NCBI GenBank assembly: GCA_025201365.1
Contig: JAIXMF010000001.1
Coordinates: forward strand, 496,001-560,000
Direction: 5' to 3'
DNA: 64,000 nt
From: Syncephalis plumigaleata
Lineage: Eukaryota; Zoopagomycota; Zoopagomycetes; Zoopagales; Piptocephalidaceae
The notes under the pieces were generated by a model. It was not told the origin of the DNA. It worked only from the letters and a program-made list of their open reading frames with translations, and did not search any database. A program made the position numbers and the translations under genes. This document shows, in pieces, positions 54,128-64,000 of the stretch (positions within the stretch are counted from its first letter, which is position 1; each line of letters opens with the position of its first letter).

Positions 54128-56124
54128 CTAACAATACTCTTTCTCTCGTTGTAACAGTTCCTCAACGTATTTACGCGTTTGATGTTGACGGAAATCGCGT
54201 TGTCTTACAATAAATGTCTTCATTAATTCATCCGCTTTGGCATAATAATCTAGAACATGACGGTGTCACATGGTAAATGTTAAAACACGTACAAGTATCG
54301 GCATTTGCACTTGCACTTACCTCACGCTCCTTCGACGACATACTCCACCATCCTTCGGCGGATTTGACGTTAAACGCCGAGTGAAGTCGAATATTAGTTG
54401 CATTGTCGCGTGCTTTATTCAAATACATGAAATAGGCACTAGGCGGTCGTTTTGGCTGCTCAGTACTTAGTACGCGTTGACGCAAGTTCTTGCCTTCATG
54501 AAGATAATTGCGCAGTCGTATCATACGATTCATTTCATTCAGTTGTGTGCTAGTGAACGAGCTTAGCCATTCTTTCATTGCGATCCTTCGTTGATGTTTC
54601 ATCTGTCGGGATTTCTCTCTATAATACTATATATATAGTGCATGTATATGTGTGAGTTCATTGATATTAATAAAATGTCATAATCATAATGATGGTGGCA
54701 TACCTTCTTTTCATTGGCACTGAGATTTTTCCAATTCTTACTGGCTGTAAGCATAAATGCTCCTTTAGAATTGTCAAAGTTTTCCTCAGCAGTTGGGTGC
54801 TGCCCTTCCATTAGATAGATGGAAAATGCACTCTGCGTTGGTGGTAGAGTTTTGGCAGGCCATACTATACACACATATATACATCGATCACAATGAATAG
54901 AATCAGTACGACTGATTATAATGTCATCATAGTATGTGGTAACTTACCCTCGTAAGCTAGTTTTCGTGCAAGTTGCGCCGTCTTATTCGCACCCGGTAGC
55001 GTACTCTTAAATCTGGATTCCGTCTTCTTAGTCTCTGATCCTTCTTTTGCCGCCATTAAATGGTAAGGCGACTGGTATTTCACATAGGAGGCAACGTGTG
55101 ACTCTTGCGAGGGTATAGTAGCGTCAGACGACGTTTCCAATCCGCCTATACTCCTATCTAACGAGAAAATATCAAATAACTTGGATCTCTTTTTCTTTTT
55201 GGTGTTATCCACTTTTGGTTCCTAGTTAAACGATGATTAAAAAGGAGGGATATGCATCTTAATATAAACATGAACTATCATGATGCTTTCATTGTTTCAT
55301 TCATTACCTTGGGTGGTTTTTTCACCTTTGGTCGACCGCGTTTACCGGGTGGTTTAATAGCAAGTGGCTTCACTCTAACTGCATCTATTTCATTAGATGT
55401 CAGCGTGTTGTCGTTATCTTCTAGGCAGTAAGCCATTGCTCTATCTTACCTGACGGTTGTTTATTTTGCTTCAGTTGCGTTTCCTTTTGTATTTCTATTA
55501 ATAATATTATCAGTTATTCATGTCGATATTTATTTCTTATAAATGTTACATACTACGTAGATATACCACAAGCGAGTTCTTTTTTGGACGACCTCGTTTT
55601 CTACGCGATAGATCCGCGTATTGAACATAGAACATGAGCTCCTCCAAATAGTCACCCGATGTATCTGGTTCATGTTTCTCATTATCTTTTACTGCTACTG
55701 GTATAGTCGTCGATGTAGATTGCATGCCAATGCTACTCGTATACTCTTTGCTTGTTGGCTGCATATTAGTCTGTGAATCATACAAGGTATTACGTTGTAC
55801 ATGATCGTTATCATCGAAATTCATTAGCTCAGCCAAAATGAGACTAGTTTCATCATCATTATCATGCATCATCGATGACTGTAGGCTATCTTCACTGCCA
55901 CCATCTTTGTCCATATGCGTTGTATTCGTTGTCGTTTCCGTTGAATTCGCGGTTGTATCATTCTGATTGTCATAGGATGAGGAATTTGTCATTCTTCTGA
56001 CATTAACATTATAATAAGAGTACGTGACCTTGCTTCTTAGTACAACTGGTAAGCTATTTGGTAAGTGATTCAACACGCGTGCTTTGCTTATAAAGCACCG
56101 ACATTGCGAATGAAGAAACGACAT
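54128..56124 (-). CDS. Protein with two HMG boxes and two AT-hooks
   Basis: It is DNA-binding. Exons include 55554-56124, 55450-55494, about 55310-55425, 54950-55220, 54715-54865, 54320-54610 and 54128-54250. Two AT-hook cores are seen: RRKRGRPKKNS at the end of exon 1 and GKRGRPKVKKPPK in exon 3. Two HMG boxes follow: LPPTQSAFSIYLMEGQ...NWKNLSANEKK and KRPPSAYFMYLNKARDN...GWWSMSSKERDYYAKADE. The tail is helical (RKYVEELLQREKEY). The first 40 residues (MSFLHSQCRCFISKARVL) are basic without acids and could be a mitochondrial presequence, as in Abf2/TFAM, but AT-hooks are more usual in nuclear proteins. Location is therefore open. It diverges from the DBF2-like kinase. Confidence 0.72.
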
Positions 56125-56883
56125 GCAGTACTACTATCGAAAGTGAAAGGGGAAAAGTAAGGCATCGATTTTTAATCTGGCTATTTTTTTACAACTTTAT
56201 CCGATTAACAGTCGCTCGTACTTGTGGTGCATCATTGTAGTTTATTCGTGCTACGATATATGAAGTAAATGACATTTTCATTATTAGTACAAGTATGATT
56301 GTTTATGCCTTCATCTACTATCTATGGCTATTAGATGATCGTTGAACTCGATTATAGTACGTATATTCGAATCATACAACGTAGTGAGATTAGTATGTTG
56401 TCGCTAAGAAATAAAACTGATTGTTTACTTACTTTTCACGTTGCTTGCCAGTATTCAAAGTTACCAGTTTACGTTTACAGTTTGGTAACGGCAATGCTGC
56501 ACTTGGAGACGATCTAGAGCGGCTGCCAACAACAACAGCAGCAACAAGAGCAACAAGAGCAACAACAACAACAACAACGTCATCAACAGTACTAGTCCAA
56601 TGGGTGGCCTTGGTGATAGCATGATTATAACACGGGTCGTGTATGGCTGCGGCATTTGTACGCTTAATTTCATCGTATAATAATAGTAATAGATACCGAT
56701 AGATTGCTCATTTTATTCCATAGCCATATACACACATATACACATTGAAATTGCAGGAAAGTAACTAGAACTGCTCTAATAATTTATAACTCTACATCAT
56801 TATTGTCGACACTTTAAGTATCCATACTATATTATATTATATTATTATAATCATTATTTAGAACCCACTCATCACTGGAAACG
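56125..56883. other. Divergent promoter region with CAA/AGC repeats
   Basis: This region lies between the HMG-box gene and the DBF2-like kinase, which are transcribed apart. A CAACAACAACAGCAGCAACAA-type run is at about 56525-56578 and TATTA repeats at about 56828-56850. No gene seen. Confidence 0.45.
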
Positions 56884-59342
56884 ATGTTCAAACATCTAAG
56901 TAGCAGTCAGACTAAGCCAATGACAATTGGTCGAGACAATAAATCGAATATCCAACCGGGTAAGCAATGACCGTGCAATTAGAATGGCTAACATTTTGAT
57001 TTACAATCTCAATGTACGCACACGCAATACTATGAACGTTATCTTTGCTCCCTATCTAGCCTCGGGTGAACACTACAATAAATTAGTACTGAGAAGCAGC
57101 ACGAATAGTAGCTGCTCACATACCACGGATAGCACCGTTGCTAGTGACCATGATGTAAACACGGAATCCAACGGTGTATACATGTCACGCTTAGCTCGAC
57201 GACGACTTCAAACGGTGCAACAATGTATGATGTAAATCAATAGGCAAAAAGAAATAACAGTCAATAACAACGGGGTGTATTGTTTAGGCTTCATGGTTGC
57301 TATCAAAACCTATTCAACTACCTTAATCAACGAACCACACGACAACAGCAGATTCACTGGGAGAAATCCAAGGTAGAAACACCAAGATTATAATTCAAGT
57401 AGATGGTTTAATAATCCATGCCTTTTCTATCATTGTATAGAATCAAGACACGTATAAATGGACGATGCATGACGATAACGATAGTGGTGATGGTAGCGGT
57501 AATAATCAAAGCGACGAGCCATTAATACAGCAAGATCGCGTACGACTATCTTTGGGTGACTTTCATCTTTTATCGCAGATAGGACAAGGCGGTTATGGCC
57601 AGGTTTATTTGGCGCAAAAAATCGATACCGGTGAAATGTGTGCCATTAAGAAAATGAACAAACGACTGCTGCATAAGCAGAATGAAGTAATATGCAGATT
57701 GTGCACTAGTAGTTGCTATGCAATTCATCTAACCATTCGAATTATATATCACTACTAGGTACAGCATGTGTTAACGGAACGAGATGTACTCACCACTTCA
57801 TCATCGCCATGGCTAGTTAAACTATTCTATGCCTTTCAAGATGTTGAATGTCTTTACCTTGCCATGGTATGCAATCATATACATACATATATATATATGC
57901 ATAATATAATGCATGGCTGTTGATTAATGTTTGCAACATCTAATCATTAGGAATATGTACCTGGTGGAGATCTGCGTACTTTACTTAATCACAGCGGTAT
58001 TCTACGGGATAAAAATGCTCGATTTTACTTTGCTGAAATGGTTACTGCCGTGGATACACTCCATCAATTCGGTTATATACATCGTGACTTGAAACCAGAG
58101 GTATTATTGAGTAGAGCGAATGAGAGTAATGTACATGCTACTTGATTAATTAATTGAGTAATTAATACACCCTATAATGATAGAACTTTTTAATCGATGC
58201 CACTGGACATATAAAACTAACCGATTTTGGCCTATCTAATGGTGCACCAAGTCAGGCACAGATTGAGACCATTCGTGAAAAGGTAACGAGTACATAGTGA
58301 TCCTATGAATATTATCATACTTAATAATAAGCGTATATATATTTATATATTGACATGGCCAGTACAACTCGACAAATAGTCATATACTCATTCGACGGGA
58401 CTCGAAGCAACGGCGTAAATTAAGGACGATTAAACAACAAGCCATGCTATCACGGGTATTGCAAACGATTAAAGATAAGATATCATTTGTAACCGTTATC
58501 CTTTACTTTTAATCGTCATTAGGCATTCTCCACGGTTGGTTCCCCGGATTACATGGCACCTGAAGTGCTCAGTGCCATCGGTGGCTACGATCACCTCGTC
58601 GATTACTGGTCTCTCGGCTGTGTATTGTTCGAGTTTCTCGCGGGTTACGCGCCATTTGCCGGTGCCACTACCGACGAAGTATGGAACAATGTACGTCATT
58701 GGGAGCGAGTGCTTGAACGACCACGCTTCGACAATGCCTTGGCCAATCTTAATTTCACCGATGATGCGTGGAATTTAATCACAAAGTAAGCAGCCCTATC
58801 CATTTTGTGATTCATTTATACTAAACGAGTATCCCTAGACTTATCACACATCGTGAACGTCGCATCTCTCGACTAGAAACGATCCAACAGCATCCGTACT
58901 TCCAACGCACCAATTGGAAGGATTTACGTGGACAACAGGTAGGTTCTTTTCCTTACATGCTTTAAAACTAGACACTACGCAACAAGATTGACCGAGCCTT
59001 TTTCTCTCTTCTCTCTTTCGTTTGACGAATTAGGCGCCATTCGTGCCAAAACTCTCGGCACCCGATGATAACACGTATTTCGACGATTTCACCAATCCCA
59101 TTGATATGGCAGCCTATCGCGATGTGTTACAACGACAGGCGAATATGGAAGCGAACGAGAATGGTATCTCCGCCGCGTCACAAATTACATTTGTTGGGTT
59201 TACATTTCGTCATCAGCCAGCCGGTTTCGCCAGAAGTCGCATTGATTCCACCGCGTGTAGCTTGTTCTCACCTATGATTGTCGAGGAGGAGGATGCTGAC
59301 AGCGTGGATAATGACAAGGAAAACTGGCGAGTGATCAATTGA
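56884..59342 (+). CDS. NDR/LATS-family kinase of the Dbf2/Sid2 type
   Basis: Dbf2/Sid2 kinases drive mitotic exit and septation with a Mob1 partner. It has about 12 exons, the first at 56884-56959. The N-terminal Mob-binding region has [20 protein letters not shown] (57288-57372). Kinase motifs: [12 protein letters not shown] (G-loop), CAIKKMNK (VAIK Lys), [14 protein letters not shown] (58081-58200), [10 protein letters not shown] (DFG), then an insert with basic residues ([16 protein letters not shown]) as in NDR kinases. It continues [15 protein letters not shown] (activation Ser next to GSPDY), [19 protein letters not shown] and the C-terminal [10 protein letters not shown] and [10 protein letters not shown] (hydrophobic motif Thr). 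All catalytic residues are present. Confidence 0.9.
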
Positions 59343-59798
59343 GAATGGTCGCTGATTAACATTGACGTATATATTGACCTATACAATGAATGATGCTGCA
59401 ATGATCGTTTTCTTTATTATCATGGTCATCATCATGATTCTAGTATAATACATCTCTGTATTAGAATAGCAACAATAACAATAACAATAACAAAGCGATT
59501 ATTAATAACAACAACAATAAATTAGAATATACACTTGGCTAGACCCCTTCTGTTAAGGATAATGATGATGAACAACAATGGATATCACAAGTATGATGCC
59601 TGTCTCAAGAGTGTGGCAACTCATCGCTCTATTTCCTTTCCTTTCCTTCTTCTTTCCTTCCCTTCTTTCGCCTTTCCATTTTTCTATTTCTACACAGCGC
59701 GCTATTGAATCATTTCTATTTCCATTATCTTACTGCTATCTCGTTCATAAGCGCTATCTTATTTCAAATCTCTATTGCATTCTATATTGTAGAACAAT
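59343..59798. other. Intergenic gap, NC2-alpha upstream region
   Basis: It contains AACAATAACAATAACAA repeats near 59470-59520 and a strong C/T-rich stretch (about 59625-59700, TTTCCTTTCCTTCTTC-like) about 100 bases before the NC2-alpha start. No gene seen. Confidence 0.45.
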
Positions 59799-60807
59799 AT
59801 GAAAAAATACAAAACTAAATTTCCTGTGGTAAGGCGTTGTCATTATCGTTTACCGGATAGAATTAGACCACAACTAACACTTGTACCATATGATCCGTAC
59901 CGGCCAACAATATGGCTTGCTACTCTACCCTACACGATGAATAATCGAATAATATCAGGCACGTATCAAGAAGATTATGCAAACCGACGAAGATGTAGGC
60001 AAGATGTCACAAGCAACGCCCGTTCTAATTTGTATCCTTCGCTAAATAGTTGACAGCTTGCAATTAACGTTGTCTTCCTCACTGTAGTATTCTTAACTGA
60101 TATTTATCACTAAATTTCCTGCTAATTCGTAGCTAAAGCACTCGAGCTATTCATGCAATCGCTCATTGAAGAATCATGCAAAGAAACGCGTAAACGTATG
60201 GGAAAACGTCTTACTCCCTCCCATTTGTAAGTAACAATTATTAATAATATCGTCATCGCTACTTCAACTAATGAGAGATATGATATATATATATATTACT
60301 AGAAAACAATGCATCATGCATGCTCAAAGTTTCGATTTTCTCAAGGAAGTAGTTGCAGATGTGCCCGATCCAGTTGGCGATACTGATGCACCTCCGCCAA
60401 ACTCAAATGAATCTGGAGTACCGCCAACCAGTCGTGGTAGGGGACGTCGTCCCAAAGGAGCTTCCACTGAATCAACACAGGGCACATCGATATTTAATGC
60501 TGCATCTACTGCTACTTCATCACACGATGGTAGCAGTGGTAGTAGTGGTGGTGACATTCATTCCGAATTATCTCCAGTATCAGTGGCAGGTATTAAGCGG
60601 GAAGGTGCGGAAATTGGTCCAGAAGCGTCAAATTATCAATTGTCGCAACAACACTCGACAACGTCATTGAATGAATCAGACCCGCAGTATTCCAATACTC
60701 CACTATCTAATACGCGTGCTAATACAATGTCCATCACATCGGTCATTAATGTAACATCAAACGAGATTCCACTCGAGAAAGGTCCTACACGATCGAGGAA
60801 AAGGTAG
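59799..60807 (+). CDS. BUR6: NC2-alpha / DRAP1 (Bur6), TBP-binding transcription repressor
   Basis: NC2-alpha pairs with NC2-beta through histone folds, binds TBP on promoters and blocks TFIIA/TFIIB entry. Exons are 59799-59828, 59959-60031, 60133-60226 and 60303-60807. Spliced, it reads MKKYKTKFPVARIKKIMQ, EDVGKMSQATPVLISKALEL, FMQSLIEESCKETRKR, MGKRLTPSHLKQCI and FDFLKEVVADVPDP, a textbook H2A-like histone fold. The tail of about 140 residues is Ser/Thr/Pro-rich with one GRGRRPKG basic patch. The frame is clean. Reading straight past the first donor gives an unrelated frame, which shows that the intron is needed. Confidence 0.92.
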
Positions 60808-61129
60808 CTAACTATATTATTAGTTATAACTAGGCGTATATATGATTGACAACTAATATTATTTGATAAATTATGCTGCATTATAGTAGACGTATTGGCA
60901 ATGCTGATTAATATCACTATTACTATTACAACATCGAAGATATCGAATTAGAAGACAGAGGACTATTTGAAAAGAAAGGAGAAGAAGGAAAAACGGGCGA
61001 ACCCTATTGATTTGATTGTATAGCGTATTTGTTTATGAATGTGTTTAAAAAGAAAAGCCTGTTTTTTTTCAGGCAAACAAATGAAGAAATATACACCATA
61101 GCTTCTATTAGTATTATTTTAGTTTGTTA
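60808..61129. other. Intergenic gap between convergent genes
   Basis: This is AT-rich DNA between the NC2-alpha stop and the THOC7 stop. AAAAGCCTGTTTTTTTTCAGGC at about 61053-61076 can fold into a short stem (GCCTG/CAGGC) around a T-run, possibly a 3' processing aid. No gene seen. Confidence 0.45.
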
Positions 61130-62248
61130 TCACGCTACACTGTCAATATCCATCGAATTAGCACTATCCTTTGGTAGTAATTGACCCTCCTCATCATCTT
61201 CTATAGATGCTCGCAATGGATGATGTGGACGTTGTGACGCCATGCCAGATCTTGAGGATAAGCCTCGCTCGTTCGTTTCCCCATCTGTATCATGATGTTG
61301 CGCGTCCATATCCGTGGCATTTGGTGTGCCAATATCAGCATCTGCCATTTCAAGTGCTGCCGCATCGATACTTGGATCACCGTCGGTTTCTGCTTGAATA
61401 GCGGCCGACATTTCCGTGATACATTCGAGTATTTTACGAAGATGAATACGACGCATTTCCACGCGATCCGCATGCTTCTCTTGACTATGACCCAGTGCGT
61501 CGATCTCCTCGCGTAATCGTTGGATATTACTAATGGCATTCATAGGATGATGAGTATGCATCACTCTTCAATTAGAGCTATTACCACCCCTTACCGATGA
61601 GATGTATCTCGCGTTGGCAGTTGATTAATCTTCGTGGCCAACCTATCGTACTCGAGTTTCCGTTCTCTTTCCTCGCGCGCCTCATTTAGCTGCTCTTTAA
61701 GCTCCAGCACATGTTCTGCTGCTTCGTGGTTTCCTCGTCTAAATGATATAAAACATCATGATAAACATGCACATATGTACAATGAATGATTAACAACAAG
61801 TCAACTAAGGGACCACTTTTCATTATTGAATAACTACCTAATGTCGATGCAGTCTGCTGGTATCTTTTACTTTCTTCCACGCTTGCCTCCAGTTGCAGTC
61901 GTTGTCGAGCGGCAAACAAACGAAACTGCTCAATATCATAGAGAACTTGTAGATACGCATCACGTCTTAATGATTACCATCAATCAACAGCAAATAACAA
62001 CTAAAAACATGCATTCTAGCATATCACTTACATGGCTGGTTCTTGAGCTACTTCTGATTCTACTTCCATCTTAGCAAGTGCAGCATCTCCACGGCATAAT
62101 TTCGCAAATTCCGCGTAGCGTTTCAGTAATCGACGAAGTAATCGTTCGTCAACCGCTAATCGATTAAGCACTATAGCTATTGCTACTTGTTAGCAAGTTA
62201 GATATTCACTGGTAAATACACACACTTACCTGGATTCAACGTTGCCAT
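61130..62248 (-). CDS. THOC7: THO complex subunit 7 (Thoc7/Mft1-like)
   Basis: THO couples transcription to mRNA export and protects against R-loops. Exons are 62230-62248, 62032-62170, 61838-61965, 61595-61738 and 61130-61529. Spliced, it reads MATLNPVLNRLAVDERLLRR, LLKRYAEFAKLCRGD, VLYDIEQFRLFAARQRLQ, EQLNEAREERERKLEYDRLA, INQLPTRDTSHR and EKHADRVEMRRIHLRKILEC. KLEYDRLAxKINxxPxR is the hallmark of Thoc7, and the whole middle is coiled coil. The tail is acidic (ALEMADADIGTPNATDMDA). The first exon has only six codons plus one base. No frame fault was seen. Confidence 0.85.
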
Positions 62249-62460
62249 ACTGATTACTATAAATAATAACAAGAATAATATGCAGTGGTGAAAGTGGAAT
62301 TGCTTTGGAAAGAAAAGCGAAATGCTAAACAATCAGGAATTTATACCTGTGCTCTTGTGCACATTTGTTATTCATGCCAATAGCATCTACATTGAACTAA
62401 TAAAGCAGAATTACAACGTACTATAGTAATTAGATATCACATATGAACGTATTTATTAGG

Positions 62461-64000
62461 CTACAAAGCACACTGACCGTTATTAATGGTCTCTTGGTAG
62501 CGATTCAGTATTTCCGCTACTCGTTCACGTACAAACAATCGACCATTTTCTTTTGAATGAATCGATTCAATATATCATTGAGTACGGATGAGTTGATAGG
62601 CATGCTTGCTCTCTCCGTTGGCAAATGCTCGCATACGTCGTATTCATTGGGCAATGCTACATGTCTATGTGGATACTCCATGTAGTCAATATGGTTCAGT
62701 AGAGAAAGTACGCTTGGTGACTTTTTGACAAAGTACTCGTTCTTGATATCATCCAGCGATAAATCCTCTATGTTGGCTGGCGACCAAACAGGCTGACGCC
62801 TCTCGACTAGTAGCGCGGTAATTCCTTCATGAAAGTCATTATGAAACTAATAGGACCATTTAGCTGTATTGCAACTTGCATAGAAATGTAGTCACTTCTT
62901 ACCGCACACTTTTGCGCCAAATCATACTCGCCCCTAATTGAATTTGCTAAACTCATACCGCGAGCGGCACGTAGATGCAGCAGGGAAACCTTAGATTTAC
63001 GTTAATGACTACTCATTAAGAATATCATTATGACAAATACCTGTGTACTAGTCGGTGACATTTGTCGCAATGTATTGAGAGTTTCCTTGGACCATGCGGT
63101 ATTTTCTTTCTCCAACGCAATACACGTTTCTTTGAGACATTCGAACTTGAAGCAGCTACATGTATCCATGTAGTTGTTAGTGCTGATCGGCATTTGAATT
63201 ATCCAGATGATATCGTGCTCACCGATCGATTGCCTCACGATGAACACCGAGCGAGTATGGCCTTCCAGATGGCGTGGCCGAGAAACGCTCGATGGTGGCC
63301 TTGATCATTTCCAGATCATTTGTCTCTAGCCTCATTAGTTCGTCTTCCAACTCGGGCAATCGATTCGAATGAACATAATGCGTTGCAAATCCAGCATATC
63401 TAATTGTAGGATTAGTGGCCAACTCTACGTATATTCAGTCGTTTTGCTTACAATACATCCTCGCCCAAATCCTCTTGCCCGTCAAACCGAGATATATACC
63501 AGTCTCACCGTCCATTCGTGGCAAGAAGAAACTGGTGCCAACATCGGGAAAGTAGCCGATCTTGGTTTCAGGCATTGCAACCACTGTATTCTCGGTACTG
63601 ATCCTGAATGGGGCATGAACGGATAGACCCACGCCCGCACCCACTGATCATTACGTATTAGAACAAAATAATCTCGTAATAATTATTCACCTACTTGTAC
63701 ATCCATTTATAATGGCGACATAGGGCTTTTTCAGCGTGGCAATGAAATGCATCAATTGATACTGCTTCCTGCCAAACTCAAGCAGCGCTGGATCTCTTGT
63801 TTTCAGCTTATTAAGCGTATCTTTATTGTTGTTAGTCGATGATACCACACCCTTGTATAGTTATTGCCTACCTTTCATGTCACCACCTGAGCTGAATATC
63901 TTGGGATGGCTAGATTTGACGAGTACAATCCTCTTGTCGTCCGATTGCTCGAATTTCTATCATGTACGGGAATTAGCAATAATGTCTTGTTTTTACTATG
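62461..64000 (-). CDS. EHD3: 3-hydroxyisobutyryl-CoA hydrolase, mitochondrial (5' end beyond the window)
   Basis: It hydrolyses 3-hydroxyisobutyryl-CoA in valine breakdown. Visible exons include 63900-64000, 63712-63810, 63452-63636, 63223-63399, 63041-63155, 62903-62989 and 62461-62846. Crotonase motifs are KIFSSGGDMK (oxyanion loop), GCTMGAGVGLSVHAPFRI, MPETKIGYFPDVGTSFFLPR (catalytic Glu and the HIBCH signature FPDVG), YAGFATHYV, PYSLGVHREAIDRCF and MSPTSTQ. The C-terminus DYMEYPHRHVALPNEY and GRLFVRERVAEILNRYQE is typical of fungal Ehd3. Single-base gaps near 63465 and 62566 disturb the frame. The start codon and presequence lie outside the window. Confidence 0.9.

Noticed and set aside
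1-64000. CRISPR arrays, bacterial operons, Shine-Dalgarno sites
   Set aside because: The genes are spliced eukaryotic genes throughout; the only repeats are microsatellites, one hairpin, one inverted duplication and the transposon family.
1-64000. tRNA or rRNA genes
   Set aside because: No tRNA-like T-arm with matching acceptor stem and no rRNA segment was recognised; the CACGGACCAA string at 53410 is the snoRNA guide complement.

Overview
The window is nuclear DNA of a eukaryote, most probably an early-diverging fungus (zygomycete grade, such as Zoopagomycota or Mucoromycota). Fungus-typical genes include MMM1 and MDM34 of the ERMES complex, ACL4, NCA2, YPP1/TTC7, and a DBF2/Sid2 kinase. 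Genes are dense and cut by many introns of about 50-100 nt with GTAAGT-like donors and TAG acceptors. Intergenic DNA is AT-rich and full of simple repeats. The exact phylum is an inference.

Layout. 0-2.6 kb: 3' end of an unidentified gene, then eIF2B-gamma, with a TA-flanked transposon copy just upstream of its start. 4.5-12.2 kb: secreted CAP protein, MDM34, a 7TM membrane protein. 13.6-20.4 kb: F-box protein 1, a SNF5/SFH1 remodeller subunit with a GATA finger, a small TPR-like orphan, MMM1. 20.5-24.5 kb: a secreted Cys-rich gene with an inverted partial copy, F-box paralogue 2, a second transposon copy. 25-31.1 kb: STK32/YANK kinase and NCA2. 31.3-35.1 kb: F-box paralogue 3, an orphan transposon fragment, a pseudokinase. 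35.2-43.8 kb: mitochondrial rhomboid, ACL4, EngB-type GTPase, a large F-box protein, IND1/NUBPL, TOM7. 44-47.5 kb: YPP1/TTC7. 48-53.7 kb: two tandem alpha-tubulins split by a third transposon copy, and EF-1-beta, whose intron holds a U18-like snoRNA. 54-64 kb: HMG-box/AT-hook protein, DBF2-like kinase, NC2-alpha, THOC7, and 3-hydroxyisobutyryl-CoA hydrolase running off the right edge.

Function. About a third of the genes act in or on mitochondria: MMM1 and MDM34 at ER-mitochondria contacts, NCA2, the PCP1-type rhomboid, the EngB-type GTPase, IND1, TOM7 and HIBCH. IND1 implies that the organism has respiratory complex I.

Two results stand out. First, three TA-flanked inverted-repeat elements plus one loose fragment share a conserved coding remnant ending in a WNRDMAACLNFI-type motif, which I read as the RuvC-III end of a Fanzor (eukaryotic TnpB-like) protein. 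Second, the EF-1-beta intron carries a C/D snoRNA with the U18/snR18 guide, the same host-guest pair known in budding yeast.

Caution. Many conserved genes need one extra base at a short homopolymer to stay in frame (for example alpha-tubulin 2, EF-1-beta, MMM1 and HIBCH). I treat this as base-level error in the assembly and not as mass pseudogenisation. Coordinates of affected genes span the shifts.
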